Shown here: piece by piece, positions 47,436 to 56,692 of the stretch
Position numbering within the stretch: the first letter of the stretch is position 1
Layout: each line of letters opens with the position of its first letter
Source of the DNA: Pseudoclavibacter chungangensis
GTDB lineage: Bacteria; Actinomycetota; Actinomycetes; Actinomycetales; Microbacteriaceae
Assembly (NCBI RefSeq): GCF_013410545.1
Contig: NZ_JACCFV010000001.1
Location: forward strand, 1,364,001 to 1,428,000
Direction of reading: 5' to 3'
DNA: 64,000 nucleotides
Notes under the pieces: model-generated
What the model was told of the DNA's origin: nothing
The model's input: only the letters and a program-made list of their open reading frames with translations
Databases searched by the model: none
Position numbers and translations under genes: made by a program

Positions 47436-48515
47436 ATGACCTCGATCGTGCCGCCTCTTACCTCCGCGCCATCCCCACGCAAGGGGCCGACCCTGCCAGT
47501 CGAGGGTCTCGCGTTCCGCCGTGACGGCACGCTCGTCGTGACGACGGAGCAGCGGCACAAGTCGACCTATCGCAAGGGGCTGTCGGTGTCAGCAGCGCAG
47601 GACCTCGCGAAATGCCCGGCGAGCTGGGCAGGAAAATACGCCGTTCCGGAGGTCCGCAACCTCTTCATGCCGAACGAGCTCGGTACCGGCGCACACTCAG
47701 TCCTCGAGGAGCTGTACCAGCTGCCGGGAGCAGAGCGCACCCGTGCACAGGTCGAGCCCCTGCTTGCCGGGGTCACCGAAACAACCTGGTCGACCTACTG
47801 TGAGGAGCAGGGGATCGATCGTGACCCGCAGCAGGAGGCGCGCTGGTTCGCTGAGGTTCGCCCGCTCGCCCTCGGCGACTTCGACCTGGAGGACCCCACC
47901 AGAGTGAACGTCTTCCGCACCGAGATGAGCGAGCGCGGCCTCGTGCTCCCGAACGGTGTCCCATTCAACGGGGCCATTGACCGAGTCGACATCTCCGAAA
48001 CCACTGGGCCTGCGGGGGAGGAACGCTACGAGGTCAATGACTACAAGAGCGGTGCCTACCGGAAGCACAACCCTCAGTTCGGTCGAGACAGCAAAGCCGA
48101 CCAGATCCGCATCTACGCGCAAGCGGTCGCCACAAAACTCGACGTCGAGCGCCCGAAGCGGGGGCGCCTGCTGTACACGGGAGCCGGCGTCGCCCAAGAG
48201 GTCGACTGCTCCGACGCCGAGGTCGACATCGCCCTCGGCTGGTTCGCGGCGCAGTGGGAGGACCTCCATCGGTTCCGCGACGCCGCAATGTTCCCTGCGA
48301 AGCCATCAGCGCTCTGCTCCTGGTGCCCACTGGTGAACGCCTGCCCGGTCGCTCGCAAAATCAACAAGCCGAACGCTCGCGACCAGGTCGCGAAGGCGCA
48401 CACCGCGGTCGAGCTCGGCATCCCGGTGCTGCCCCGCATCGCCCCGTATGTCCCCAGCCACCGCCCCGCCGCACCGCGCATAGGTGAGGCGACCCCATCC
48501 AAGAAGGAGGACACC
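47436..48515 (+). CDS. RecB/Cas4-like PD-(D/E)XK exonuclease with iron-sulfur cysteines
   Basis: At least 360 aa. Active-site pattern: GAHSVLEEL (His87), GAIDRVD (Asp182), VNDYKSGAY (Asp202, Lys204) and QIRIYAQ (motif QxxxY). Cys60 (LAKCPASW) with C294, C297 and C303 (CSWCPLVNACP) matches the four-Cys Fe-S cluster of AddB/Cas4-type nucleases. Such exonucleases process DNA ends, typically beside a phage recombinase. The ATG at 47436 has AGGTGAGG. The frame has no stop before the GTG 48516 of the next gene and stays open to 48686, so its true end is unclear. Confidence 0.75.
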
Positions 48516-48690
48516 GTGACCAGTACCGCAGCGGTCCAGCCGGCCCAGGCGCAGGCCCAGGCGCCCGCGCCGAAGCGGCGCCGTCGAACGAGCTTGTCCC
48601 CTACCAGGGCGAGATGGTGCTCAACCTCAACTCTTGGGCCTCGACCCGAGTGTTCGGGCTCGCGTCGCTCGCCTACTCGCATGTGAAAGC
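48516..48690 (+). pseudogene. Phage-like gene fragment, frameshifted and cut by ISL3
   Basis: GTG 48516 has a strong ribosome-binding site (AAGGAGG) and encodes VTSTAAVQPAQAQAQAPAP. A one-base shift near 48575 is needed to continue into the protein-like EAAPSNELVPYQGEMVLN and WASTRVFGLASLAYSHVKAA, after which ISL3 copy 1 begins at 48691. The position after a RecB-like exonuclease suggests a single-strand annealing or recombination partner, which cannot be confirmed from 50 residues. Confidence 0.5.
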
Positions 48691-50113
48691 GGCTCTTCGC
48701 ACATGAGCGGGTAGTTGGTTGAGCGCGTCGGTGGGTGGTTGAGGGTCGAGGTCTCCCGATGATGGAAGTTCCTACACTGCCCATCCGGAAGACCTCGACG
48801 TGCTCCACGCTACCTTCGCGACTCCTGACCTCACGGTGTTCTGCCGTCTCGACGACCTCGGCCTCGTGGCTGTTGGCCAGTGCCTTGAACCGAATCGGGC
48901 GGTGATCGAGTGCCGTGTCGCTGAGCCGGATCCGTGGTGCCGGGGTTGCGGCAGTCAAGCGCTGTCGCGTGGGACGGATACGCGTCTGCTCGCGCATGAG
49001 CCGTTCGGCCACCGACCCACGATGTTGCTGGTCCGGGTCCGCCGATACAGGTGCGCGGGGTGCGGGCGTTCCTGGCGCGAAGACCTCGCTGCCGCGGCGC
49101 CTGCGCGAGCGAAGCTGTCCCGTCGCGGGATGCGGTGGGCGTTGGAGGGCATCGTGCTCGATCACCTCACCGTGTCGCGCGTCGCCGCGGGACTGGGCGT
49201 GTCCTGGCGCACGGCGAACGACGCGGTCCTCGCGGAAGGCAAGCGCGTGCTGATCGACGATCCGACCCGGTTCGACGGCGTCGCCGTGATCGGCGTCGAC
49301 GAGCACGTCTGGCGACACACCCGCCACGGCGACCGCTACGTCACCGTGATCATCGACCTCACCCCGGTGCGCGAGAAGACGGGGCCGTCCAGGTTGCTGG
49401 ACATGGTCGAGGGGCGCTCGAAGGCGGTGTTCAAGACCTGGCTCGCCGAGCGCCCGCAACACTGGCGGGACGGGGTGGAGGTCGTCGCGATGGACGGGTT
49501 CACCGGGTTCAAGACCGCCGCCACGGAGGAGCTACCCGATGCGGTGACGGTGATGGACCCGTTCCACGTCGTCCGCCTCGCCGGCGACGCCCTCGACGTC
49601 TGCCGTCGCCGCGTCCAACGCGACGCGTTCGGCAGACGCGGCCGGAAGGACGACCCGCTCTACAAGGCTCGCCGCACCCTCCACACCGGCGCCGGGCTCC
49701 TCACCGAGAAGCAGCAGGCACGTCTGGAAGCACTGTTCGCCGACGAGCAGCATGCCGAGGTCGAAGCAACCTGGGGCATCTACCAGCGGATGGTCACCGC
49801 CTACAGGGAACCCGACAAGAAGCTCGGCAAGTTCGCCATGCAGTCCGTGATCGATTCCCTCGCCCGCAGCGTCCCGACCGTGCTCGTCGAGTTGCGCCGG
49901 CTCGGCCGAACCCTGAAGCAACGCGCCGCCGACATCCTCGCGTTCTTCGACCGCCCCGGCACCTCGAACGGCCCTACGGAAGCCACCAACGGCCGCCTCG
50001 AGCACCTCCGCGGCTCGGCCCTCGGGTTCCGGAACCTGACGAACTACATCGCCCGCTCGCTACTGGAAACCGGCGGATTCAGACCCCAGCTACACCCTCG
50101 TTTGCGATGAGCC
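48691..50113 (+). mobile_element. ISL3-family element, complete (about 1.42 kb)
   Basis: Left terminal repeat GGCTCTTCGCACATGAG at 48691; right repeat, in complement, ends GCGATGAGCC at 50113. Transposase intact. No flanking duplication is recognisable, and a second copy of the right-end repeat in opposite orientation sits at 50119-50142, making a 23-bp stem with a 5-nt loop. Confidence 0.75.
48800..50110 (+). CDS. ISL3-family transposase
   Basis: 436 aa, GTG start. N-terminal zinc finger (CRVAEPDPWCRGCGS), helix-turn-helix, then DDE residues: VIGVDEHVWRHT (Asp), VVAMDGFTGFKT (Asp), and NGPTEATNGRLEHLRG (Glu); typical ISL3 C-terminus GFRNLTNYIARSLLETG. Complete and probably functional. Confidence 0.93.
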   Translation: MLHATFATPDLTVFCRLDDLGLVAVGQCLEPNRAVIECRVAEPDPWCRGCGSQALSRGTDTRLLAHEPFGHRPTMLLVRVRRYRCAGCGRSWREDLAAAAPARAKLSRRGMRWALEGIVLDHLTVSRVAAGLGVSWRTANDAVLAEGKRVLIDDPTRFDGVAVIGVDEHVWRHTRHGDRYVTVIIDLTPVREKTGPSRLLDMVEGRSKAVFKTWLAERPQHWRDGVEVVAMDGFTGFKTAATEELPDAVTVMDPFHVVRLAGDALDVCRRRVQRDAFGRRGRKDDPLYKARRTLHTGAGLLTEKQQARLEALFADEQHAEVEATWGIYQRMVTAYREPDKKLGKFAMQSVIDSLARSVPTVLVELRRLGRTLKQRAADILAFFDRPGTSNGPTEATNGRLEHLRGSALGFRNLTNYIARSLLETGGFRPQLHPRLR

Positions 50114-50209
50114 TTAGGGGCTCATCGCAAACGAGGGTGTGGGACTGCTGCATGGGTAGGTGACATCTGATCTGGCTTGCCCGAGGGGATGGCCTGGAAG
50201 GATGGCATC

Positions 50210-50518
50210 GTGCCAAAGCCCTATCCCACCGAGTTCCGTGACGACGTCGTGCGCGTCGCGCGCAACCGCGAGCCCGGAGTGACGATCGAGCAGATCGCGA
50301 AAGACTTCGGGGTCCACCCGATGACGCTGCAGAAGTGGTTGCGTCGCGCCGACATCGACGAGGGCGCGAAGCCCGGCCAGTCGCGGTCCGAGGCGGTCGA
50401 GATCCGGGAGCTGAAGAAGCGGAACCGGTTGCTCGAGCAGGAGAATGAGGTTCTTCGGCGGGCGGCGGCGTATCTGTCGCAGGCGAACCTGCCGGGAAAA
50501 GGTTCTACCCGCTCGTGA
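50210..50518 (+). CDS. IS3-b OrfA (helix-turn-helix)
   Basis: 102 aa from GTG 50210. An IS3-type helix-turn-helix (YPTEFRDDVVRVARNREPG, IEQIAKDFGVHPMTLQKWL) and a leucine zipper (IRELKKRNRLLEQENEVLRR). GGGAAAAGG near 50490 is a possible -1 frameshift site for the OrfAB fusion. The stop overlaps the orfB GTG. Confidence 0.88.
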   Translation: MPKPYPTEFRDDVVRVARNREPGVTIEQIAKDFGVHPMTLQKWLRRADIDEGAKPGQSRSEAVEIRELKKRNRLLEQENEVLRRAAAYLSQANLPGKGSTRS

Positions 50519-51402
50519 CGGAGCTCGACGCTGACGGGATCCCCGTCGTGGTGACGTGTCGGGTTCTCAAGCTCTCCCGCCAGCCCTACTACCGGTGGCT
50601 GGCCGACCCCATCACTGAAAGCGAGGTGGTGGAGGCGTATCGCGCGAACGCGCTGTTCGACGCGCATCGCGACGCCCCAGAGTTCGGGCATCGGCTCCTC
50701 GCGGACGAGGCACGCGACGCCGGCGAGGCGATGTCGGATCGGACCGCATGGCGGATCGCCTCCATGAACGGGTGGTTCAGCGCGTTCGGCAAACCCAAGC
50801 GGGGTAGGAGCCGCCGGCCCGGCCCGCCGGTTCACGACGACCTCTGCGCCGTGGTCGATGAGGACGGTCGGACCCGGCATGTGTTCGCCGCGGACGCGCC
50901 GAACCAGCTCTGGCTGACGGACATCACCGAGCACAAGACCGTGGAGGGCAAGCTCTACCTCTGCGCGATCAATGACGTCTACTCCGGCCGGATCGTCGGA
51001 TACTCGATCGACTCGCGGATGAAGTCGCGGCTGGCCGTTCAGGCGCTCGAGAACGCCGTCCAGGTGCGCGGCGACGTCGCCGGCTGCGTGGTCCATTCGG
51101 ACAGGGGAGCTCAATTCCGAAGCAGGAAGATGCTCCGCGCTCTGGCCCGCCACCGCATGGTCGGGTCCATGGGCACAGTCGGCTCCAGCGGAGACAACGC
51201 CGCGATGGAAAGCTTCTTCGCGTTGCTGCAGAAGAACGTCCTCGACCGCCGCTCCTGGACCACACGCGAACAGCTGCGGATCGCGATAGTGACCTGGATC
51301 GAGCGGACCTACCACCGCCGACGCCGTCAAGCCCGCCTGGACCGTTTGACGCCCATCGAGTTCGAGACCATCATAAACACGACCGTCGCACTGGCGGCGT
51401 GA
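50515..51402 (+). CDS. IS3-b OrfB transposase
   Basis: 295 aa with the rve integrase core: QLWLTDITEHKTVEGK (Asp), VHSDRGAQFRS (Asp), and SSGDNAAMESFFALLQ (Glu). HTH_21-like N-terminal region. Complete; acts with OrfA. Confidence 0.92.
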   Translation: MTELDADGIPVVVTCRVLKLSRQPYYRWLADPITESEVVEAYRANALFDAHRDAPEFGHRLLADEARDAGEAMSDRTAWRIASMNGWFSAFGKPKRGRSRRPGPPVHDDLCAVVDEDGRTRHVFAADAPNQLWLTDITEHKTVEGKLYLCAINDVYSGRIVGYSIDSRMKSRLAVQALENAVQVRGDVAGCVVHSDRGAQFRSRKMLRALARHRMVGSMGTVGSSGDNAAMESFFALLQKNVLDRRSWTTREQLRIAIVTWIERTYHRRRRQARLDRLTPIEFETIINTTVALAA

Positions 51403-51433
51403 CTACAACCTGTCACCTATCCGTGCAGCAGAC

Positions 51434-51505
51434 CCTTCACAACCGGGTTGCTGTTCACCAGCTCGTTGGCAACCGCCCAGGTAAACACCGACTTCACGCC
51501 GGTAC
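51434..51505 (-). pseudogene. Integrase fragment 2 (beyond the IS21 insertion)
   Basis: Read on the minus strand directly after removal of IS21 copy 2, these bases continue the integrase frame with GVKSVFTWAVANELVNSNPV, the typical end of a tyrosine-recombinase N-terminal core-binding domain, then VKG at the IS3-b junction. The catalytic domain is absent. Confidence 0.8.
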
Positions 51506-51666
51506 TGAGTATTCGCGCTTCTGAGGGCCGCTGATATTGGGGTTCGGGGCCACCCTGCCGTCGAGGCGATCGCGTCGTTGAGGGCCACCGAGTATTGGGG
51601 TTCGGGGCCGCTTTCTTAGGCTCCTTCTGCCGTGTGGCTGATCACGCGGCAGAAGGAGTGATTCGG

Positions 51667-52154
51667 ATGGTACGCAAGATCAAGGCGAAGCTCGTGCTTC
51701 GGTTGCGCTCGGAGGGGCTCACGGGTCGGCAGATCGCCGCGCAGGGTATGTCCCGCACCAGCGTGGCGATGGTGCTCGATGCCGCTGACCGGGAGGGCAT
51801 CGGCTGGGACGACGTCGCCGCGCTCGATGAGGCGGACGTGTATGCGCGGCTGTTCCCCGGGCGGGGTGAGCATGACAGTGTTCACGCGCAGCCGGACTGG
51901 GAGAAGGTCCATAAGGAGCTCGCGAAGGTCGGGGTCACGTTGAAGCTGCTGCACGGCGAGTATGTCGACGCCTGCCACAGTAGGGGTGAGACGGCGATGG
52001 GATACGACAGGTTCTGCAAGTCGTATCAGCGTCACGTGCTGGTGATCGGGGCGGCGTCGCGGGTCGGTCACAAGGCCGGGCAGACGGTCGAGGTCGACTG
52101 GTCCGGAAAGACGATGCGGCTCACTGATCCGGTCACCGGCCAGGCGATGAGGGT
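51667..52154 (+). pseudogene. istA: istA, N-terminal part, interrupted by IS3-a copy A
   Basis: The first ~163 codons of istA (identical to copy 1) end at GAGGGT where IS3-a entered; the helix-turn-helix and first DDE segment (EVDWSGKTMRL) are retained. Confidence 0.88.
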
Positions 52155-52205
52155 TGACTCGCCCCGGTGTGTCCGGAGACAGGATTCCTTGGAAGGATCT
52201 GTCTT

Positions 52206-52529
52206 ATGGGACGTCCCAGTAAGTATCCGCGCGAGCTTCGTGAGCGCGCTGTCCGTATGGTCGTCGAGGTGCGGGCCGATTATCCGAGCGAGTATCAGGC
52301 GATGACCGCGGTCGCGCAGATGCTCGGCATCGGGTCGCCGGAAACGATTCGCACCTGGATCCGTCGGGAGCAGGTCGACGCGGGAGACCGGCCCGGTGTG
52401 ACGACTGACGCGGCGGTGGAGATCAAGCGCCTGAAGCGGGAGAACGCCGAGCTGCGGCGGGCGAACGAGATCTTGAAGGCGGCTTCAGCTTTCTTCGCGG
52501 CCGAACTCGACCGGCCACACAAGCGATAG
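52206..52529 (+). CDS. IS3-a OrfA (copy A)
   Basis: 107 aa: IS3-type HTH (KYPRELRERAVRMVVEVR, ETIRTWIRREQVDAG) and leucine zipper (IKRLKRENAELRRANEILK). OrfB lies in the -1 frame and is probably made as an OrfAB fusion by frameshifting near 52500-52520, because no standard start opens the true beginning of OrfB. Confidence 0.88.
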   Translation: MGRPSKYPRELRERAVRMVVEVRADYPSEYQAMTAVAQMLGIGSPETIRTWIRREQVDAGDRPGVTTDAAVEIKRLKRENAELRRANEILKAASAFFAAELDRPHKR

Positions 52530-52600
52530 TCGCCTTCATCGACGAACACAAGGACCGCACCGAGGGCGGGCTCCGATGGGGTGTCGAGTCGATCTGCGCT

Positions 52601-53458
52601 GTGCTCACCCAGCACGGCGTGAAGATCGCCCCATCGACCTACTACGACGCCCGCGGGCGCGGACCGTCATCCCAGGCCGTGTCGGATGAGCGGTGGAAGC
52701 CGATCATCCTGGCGGCGTGGCAGGCGCACCGCAAGGTGCTCGGGGCCCGAAAGCTCTGGTTGCGGCTCCGCCGTGACGGTCACGACATCGCGCGCTGCAC
52801 GCTCGAGCGCCTCATGCGTGAGCTTGGGATCGCCGGCGTGCTCCGCGGGAAGCGGAAGCGTCCCGTCGACACGGATCCGCGCGAGACCCGCCCCGCGGAC
52901 CTCGTCGACCGACACTTCGCCCGGTTCCGCACGAACCAGCTCTGGGTCGCGGACTTCACATACGTGTGGACGTGGTCTGGATGGGTCTACGTCGCGTTCG
53001 TCTTCGACGCGCACTCCCGCCGCATCATCGGCTGGCGCGCCGCGACGAGCATGACCACACCGCTCGTGCTCGACTGCCTCGACATGGCTCTCTTCACCCG
53101 CCGCCGCGAAGGCATCACCGGGTTCGAGGGGCTCACGCATCACACCGACGCGGGCAGCGTCTACACGTCAATCGCCTTCACCGATCGGCTCGTCGACGAA
53201 GGCATCGACCCGTCCGTCGGATCCGTCGGCGACGCCTACGACAACTCTCTCGCGGAATCGCAGATCGGGCTCTACAAGTCCGAACTCATCCACCACGAAG
53301 GTCCCTGGCGTGACGTCGATCAGGTCGAGGCGGCGACCGCATCCTGGGTGCTCTGGTTCAACACCGAACGCACCCACGGCTCCATCGACGACCTCACACC
53401 CCTCGAGGTCGAGCAACTCGACTACGCTCGCAACGAACCGGTTGAAAGAGCCGGCTGA
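52601..53458 (+). CDS. IS3-a OrfB transposase (copy A)
   Basis: 285 aa from GTG 52601; in-frame sequence IVAFIDEHKDRTEGG upstream indicates the natural product begins by frameshift from OrfA. DDE core: QLWVADFTYVWTWSG (Asp), HHTDAGSVYTSI (Asp), DAYDNSLAESQIGLYK (Glu). Intact. Confidence 0.92.
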   Translation: MLTQHGVKIAPSTYYDARGRGPSSQAVSDERWKPIILAAWQAHRKVLGARKLWLRLRRDGHDIARCTLERLMRELGIAGVLRGKRKRPVDTDPRETRPADLVDRHFARFRTNQLWVADFTYVWTWSGWVYVAFVFDAHSRRIIGWRAATSMTTPLVLDCLDMALFTRRREGITGFEGLTHHTDAGSVYTSIAFTDRLVDEGIDPSVGSVGDAYDNSLAESQIGLYKSELIHHEGPWRDVDQVEAATASWVLWFNTERTHGSIDDLTPLEVEQLDYARNEPVERAG

Positions 53459-53500
53459 CACCAGCAAACAGCTCTCCGGACATGCCGGGGCGAGTCAGGT

Positions 53501-54578
53501 CTACTTGTTCGTCGCGACGCTGCCGTTCTCCCGCTATGCGTTCGTTGAACCGGCCCTGGATATGCGGCAGGACACTTGGTTGCGGGCGAACGCGGCGATG
53601 TTCGACTGGTTCGGCGGCAGCGTCCCCAGGATCGTGCCGGACAACCTGAAGACCGGGGTGATCAAGCACCCTGCCGAGGGGGAGGTCGTACTCAACGACG
53701 CGTATCGGGAACTCGCCGCGCACTACTCCGCGGCGGTGCTGCCGGGCCGGCCCGCGAAACCGAAAGACAAGGCGAGCGTCGAGAACACTGTCGGCAACGT
53801 CGCGACAGCGGTGATCGCCACGCTCCGTGACCGCACCTTCGCGACGCTGCCGGAGCTTCGCGCGGTGATCCGTGAGCGGGTCACCGCTTACAACGCCGAG
53901 CCGTTCCAGAAGCGCGCCGGGTCCAGACTCTCCGTGTTCGAGGCAGAGGAGAAGCCGCTGCTACGGCCGCTGCCGGCCGTCGGGTTCGAGATCTCCCGAT
54001 GGCACTACGGACGCAAGGTTCAGCGCAACGGGCACGTGGTGTTCGAGCGGAACTTCTACTCCGTCCCCTACGCCAACATCGGAGGCAACGTCGACCTGCG
54101 CGTCACCGAGACCACCCTCGAGGTGTTCGCCGCCGATCAGCGGCTCACCAGCCATCTCCTCGCCCCAGCCGGGGTGATCAACGAGTACCGCACGCACGAC
54201 TCGGATCTGCCCGACGGACCCCAGTATCGGCAATGGGACGCGGAGCGGGTTCGGGAGTGGGCAGCTCGGATCGGGGAGGACACCACGACGATCGTGAACC
54301 GCATCTTCGAGTCCGTCCCGGTCGACGAGCAGGGTTTGGACGCTGCGCTGGCCGTGTTGCGGATGACTCGCCGCTACTCGGCTGCGCGGGTCGAAGCTGC
54401 TGCTGGGATCGCGCTGCAGTCGCGGGTGAGGTCGCCCAGGTATGCGCATCTGCGGCCGATCCTGGACTCCAATCAGGACCAGAACGGCAGACGGCAACCG
54501 AGGTTCGAACCATCCGTCTGGGAGGAGCCGGCAGGCTACGTCCGCGGCGCCGACTACTACGCCGGAGGCACCCGATGA
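53501..54578 (+). pseudogene. istA: istA, C-terminal part (after IS3-a copy A)
   Basis: Continues istA after the duplicated GGT: YLFVATLPFSRYAFVEP, RIVPDNLKTGVIK, KASVENTVGN, through the natural stop 54578. Identical to copy 1 residues beyond ~164. Not functional unless IS3-a excises precisely. Confidence 0.88.
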
Positions 54579-54922
54579 GCCGGCTCGACTCCGAGACGAA
54601 ACGGAAGCTGCGGGAGATGGGCATCTCCGCCCTGGTCGACGCGATCGACATCCAAGACGATGCCCTCACGATGGGGATGGTGTTCGAAGAGCGCATCAAG
54701 CTCGCCGTCGACGACGCCCACGCCGCGTTCACCCACGCGAAAGTCGAGGGCCTCATCCGGCGGGCGGGGCTCCGATACCCGAACGCGGACCTGCGCAGGG
54801 TCGACCTGCTCGAACAACGCGGCCTCGACCGGGGTGTGATCGCGCAGCTCGGGACCTGCCAGTTCATCAGCAGGCAGCAAAACGTGGTGTTCCAAGGGTT
54901 CACCGGGTCCGGGAAGAGCTAC
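54575..54922 (+). pseudogene. istB: istB, N-terminal part, interrupted by IS3-a copy B
   Basis: The first 116 codons, ending inside the Walker A motif (GSGKSY) at the duplicated CTAC; the ATPase is therefore broken. ATGA overlap with istA is retained. Confidence 0.88.
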
Positions 54923-54985
54923 TGACTCGCCCCGGCATGTCCGGAGTGACTCGCCCCGGCATGTCCGGAGAGCTGTTTGCTGGTG

Positions 54986-55843
54986 TCAGCCGGCTCTTTC
55001 AACCGGTTCGTTGCGAGCGTAGTCGAGTTGCTCGACCTCGAGGGGTGTGAGGTCGTCGATGGAGCCGTGGGTGCGTTCGGTGTTGAACCAGAGCACCCAG
55101 GATGCGGTCGCCGCCTCGACCTGATCGACGTCACGCCAGGGACCTTCGTGGTGGATGAGTTCGGACTTGTAGAGCCCGATCTGCGATTCCGCGAGAGAGT
55201 TGTCGTAGGCGTCGCCGACGGATCCGACGGACGGGTCGATGCCTTCGTCGACGAGCCGATCGGTGAAGGCGATTGACGTGTAGACGCTGCCCGCGTCGGT
55301 GTGATGCGTGAGCCCCTCGAACCCGGTGATGCCTTCGCGGCGGCGGGTGAAGAGAGCCATGTCGAGGCAGTCGAGCACGAGCGGTGTGGTCATGCTCGTC
55401 GCGGCGCGCCAGCCGATGATGCGGCGGGAGTGCGCGTCGAAGACGAACGCGACGTAGACCCATCCAGACCACGTCCACACGTATGTGAAGTCCGCGACCC
55501 AGAGCTGGTTCGTGCGGAACCGGGCGAAGTGTCGGTCGACGAGGTCCGCGGGGCGGGTCTCGCGCGGATCCGTGTCGACGGGACGCTTCCGCTTCCCGCG
55601 GAGCACGCCGGCGATCCCAAGCTCACGCATGAGGCGCTCGAGCGTGCAGCGCGCGATGTCGTGACCGTCACGGCGGAGCCGCAACCAGAGCTTTCGGGCC
55701 CCGAGCACCTTGCGGTGCGCCTGCCACGCCGCCAGGATGATCGGCTTCCACCGCTCATCCGACACGGCCTGGGATGACGGTCCGCGCCCGCGGGCGTCGT
55801 AGTAGGTCGATGGGGCGATCTTCACGCCGTGCTGGGTGAGCAC
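54986..55843 (-). CDS. IS3-a OrfB transposase (copy B)
   Basis: Identical to copy A OrfB: 285 aa with DDE residues in QLWVADFTYVW, HHTDAGSVYTS and YDNSLAESQIG. Complete. Confidence 0.92.
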   Translation of the reverse strand: MLTQHGVKIAPSTYYDARGRGPSSQAVSDERWKPIILAAWQAHRKVLGARKLWLRLRRDGHDIARCTLERLMRELGIAGVLRGKRKRPVDTDPRETRPADLVDRHFARFRTNQLWVADFTYVWTWSGWVYVAFVFDAHSRRIIGWRAATSMTTPLVLDCLDMALFTRRREGITGFEGLTHHTDAGSVYTSIAFTDRLVDEGIDPSVGSVGDAYDNSLAESQIGLYKSELIHHEGPWRDVDQVEAATASWVLWFNTERTHGSIDDLTPLEVEQLDYARNEPVERAG

Positions 55844-55914
55844 AGCGCAGATCGACTCGACACCCCATCGGAGCCCGCCCTCGGTGCGGTCCTTGTGTTC
55901 GTCGATGAAGGCGA

Positions 55915-56238
55915 CTATCGCTTGTGTGGCCGGTCGAGTTCGGCCGCGAAGAAAGCTGAAGCCGCCTTCAAGATCTCGTTCGCCCGCCGCAGCTCGGCGT
56001 TCTCCCGCTTCAGGCGCTTGATCTCCACCGCCGCGTCAGTCGTCACACCGGGCCGGTCTCCCGCGTCGACCTGCTCCCGACGGATCCAGGTGCGAATCGT
56101 TTCCGGCGACCCGATGCCGAGCATCTGCGCGACCGCGGTCATCGCCTGATACTCGCTCGGATAATCGGCCCGCACCTCGACGACCATACGGACAGCGCGC
56201 TCACGAAGCTCGCGCGGATACTTACTGGGACGTCCCAT
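55915..56238 (-). CDS. IS3-a OrfA (copy B)
   Basis: Identical to copy A OrfA: 107 aa with HTH and leucine zipper. Complete. Confidence 0.88.
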   Translation of the reverse strand: MGRPSKYPRELRERAVRMVVEVRADYPSEYQAMTAVAQMLGIGSPETIRTWIRREQVDAGDRPGVTTDAAVEIKRLKRENAELRRANEILKAASAFFAAELDRPHKR

Positions 56239-56293
56239 AAGACAGATCCTTCCAAGGAATCCTGTCTCCGGACACACCGGGGCGAGTCACTAC

Positions 56294-56692
56294 CTCGGAT
56301 CGGCGCTGGCGAAACAGGCCTGTCAGCACCGCTACCGAGCGCACTACATCCGCATGCCCGACCTCGAAGAGACCTGGGCCGCGGCGAAAGACAAGCCCGC
56401 CGGCAGGGAGAAGTGGCTGCGGAAATACAGCACGTTCACGCTCCTCGTGATCGATGAATGGCTGCTCGACCCACCCACCGACGACGTTCGATCCATGCTG
56501 CTCGAGCTCCTCGAACGCCGATACGACGCGACCTCGACGGTGTTCTGCACCCAGTATGCGAAGAAGGACTGGCACCAGCGCCTCGGCTCCGGGGTCCACG
56601 CCGACGCGATCATGGACCGCATCGTCCACAACACCCTCTGGATCGAGACCGGCGACGTCAACATGCGCGAACAGACCGCCGCGTCCAGCTGA
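56294..56692 (+). pseudogene. istB: istB, C-terminal part (after IS3-a copy B)
   Basis: Resumes with LGSALAKQACQHRYRAHYI, Walker B TLLVIDEWLL and the natural C-terminus MREQTAASS. Same sequence as copy 1. Confidence 0.88.

Larger units (their letters stand above)
50146..51430 (+). mobile_element. IS3-family element type b (about 1.29 kb)
   Basis: Ends TGCTGCATGGGTAGGTGAC and, in complement, TGCTGCACGGATAGGTGAC; 3-bp target duplication GAC (50143-50145, 51431-51433). Contains orfA and orfB. It is inserted in the boundary between the ISL3-end repeat and the integrase remnant. Confidence 0.85.
52155..53497 (+). mobile_element. IS3-family element type a, copy A (1343 bp)
   Basis: Ends TGACTCGCCCCGG...CCGGGGCGAGTCA; 3-bp target duplication GGT (52152-52154, 53498-53500) in istA. 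Carries orfA and orfB. Its sequence is repeated, inverted, as copy B. Confidence 0.9.
54923..56289 (-). mobile_element. IS3-family element type a, copy B (1367 bp, with duplicated end)
   Basis: Inverted relative to copy A and otherwise identical. Its right end carries an extra tandem 24-bp copy of the terminus (54923-54946 and 54947-54970, each beginning TGACTCGCCCCGGCATG). 4-bp target duplication CTAC (54919-54922, 56290-56293) inside istB. Confidence 0.88.
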
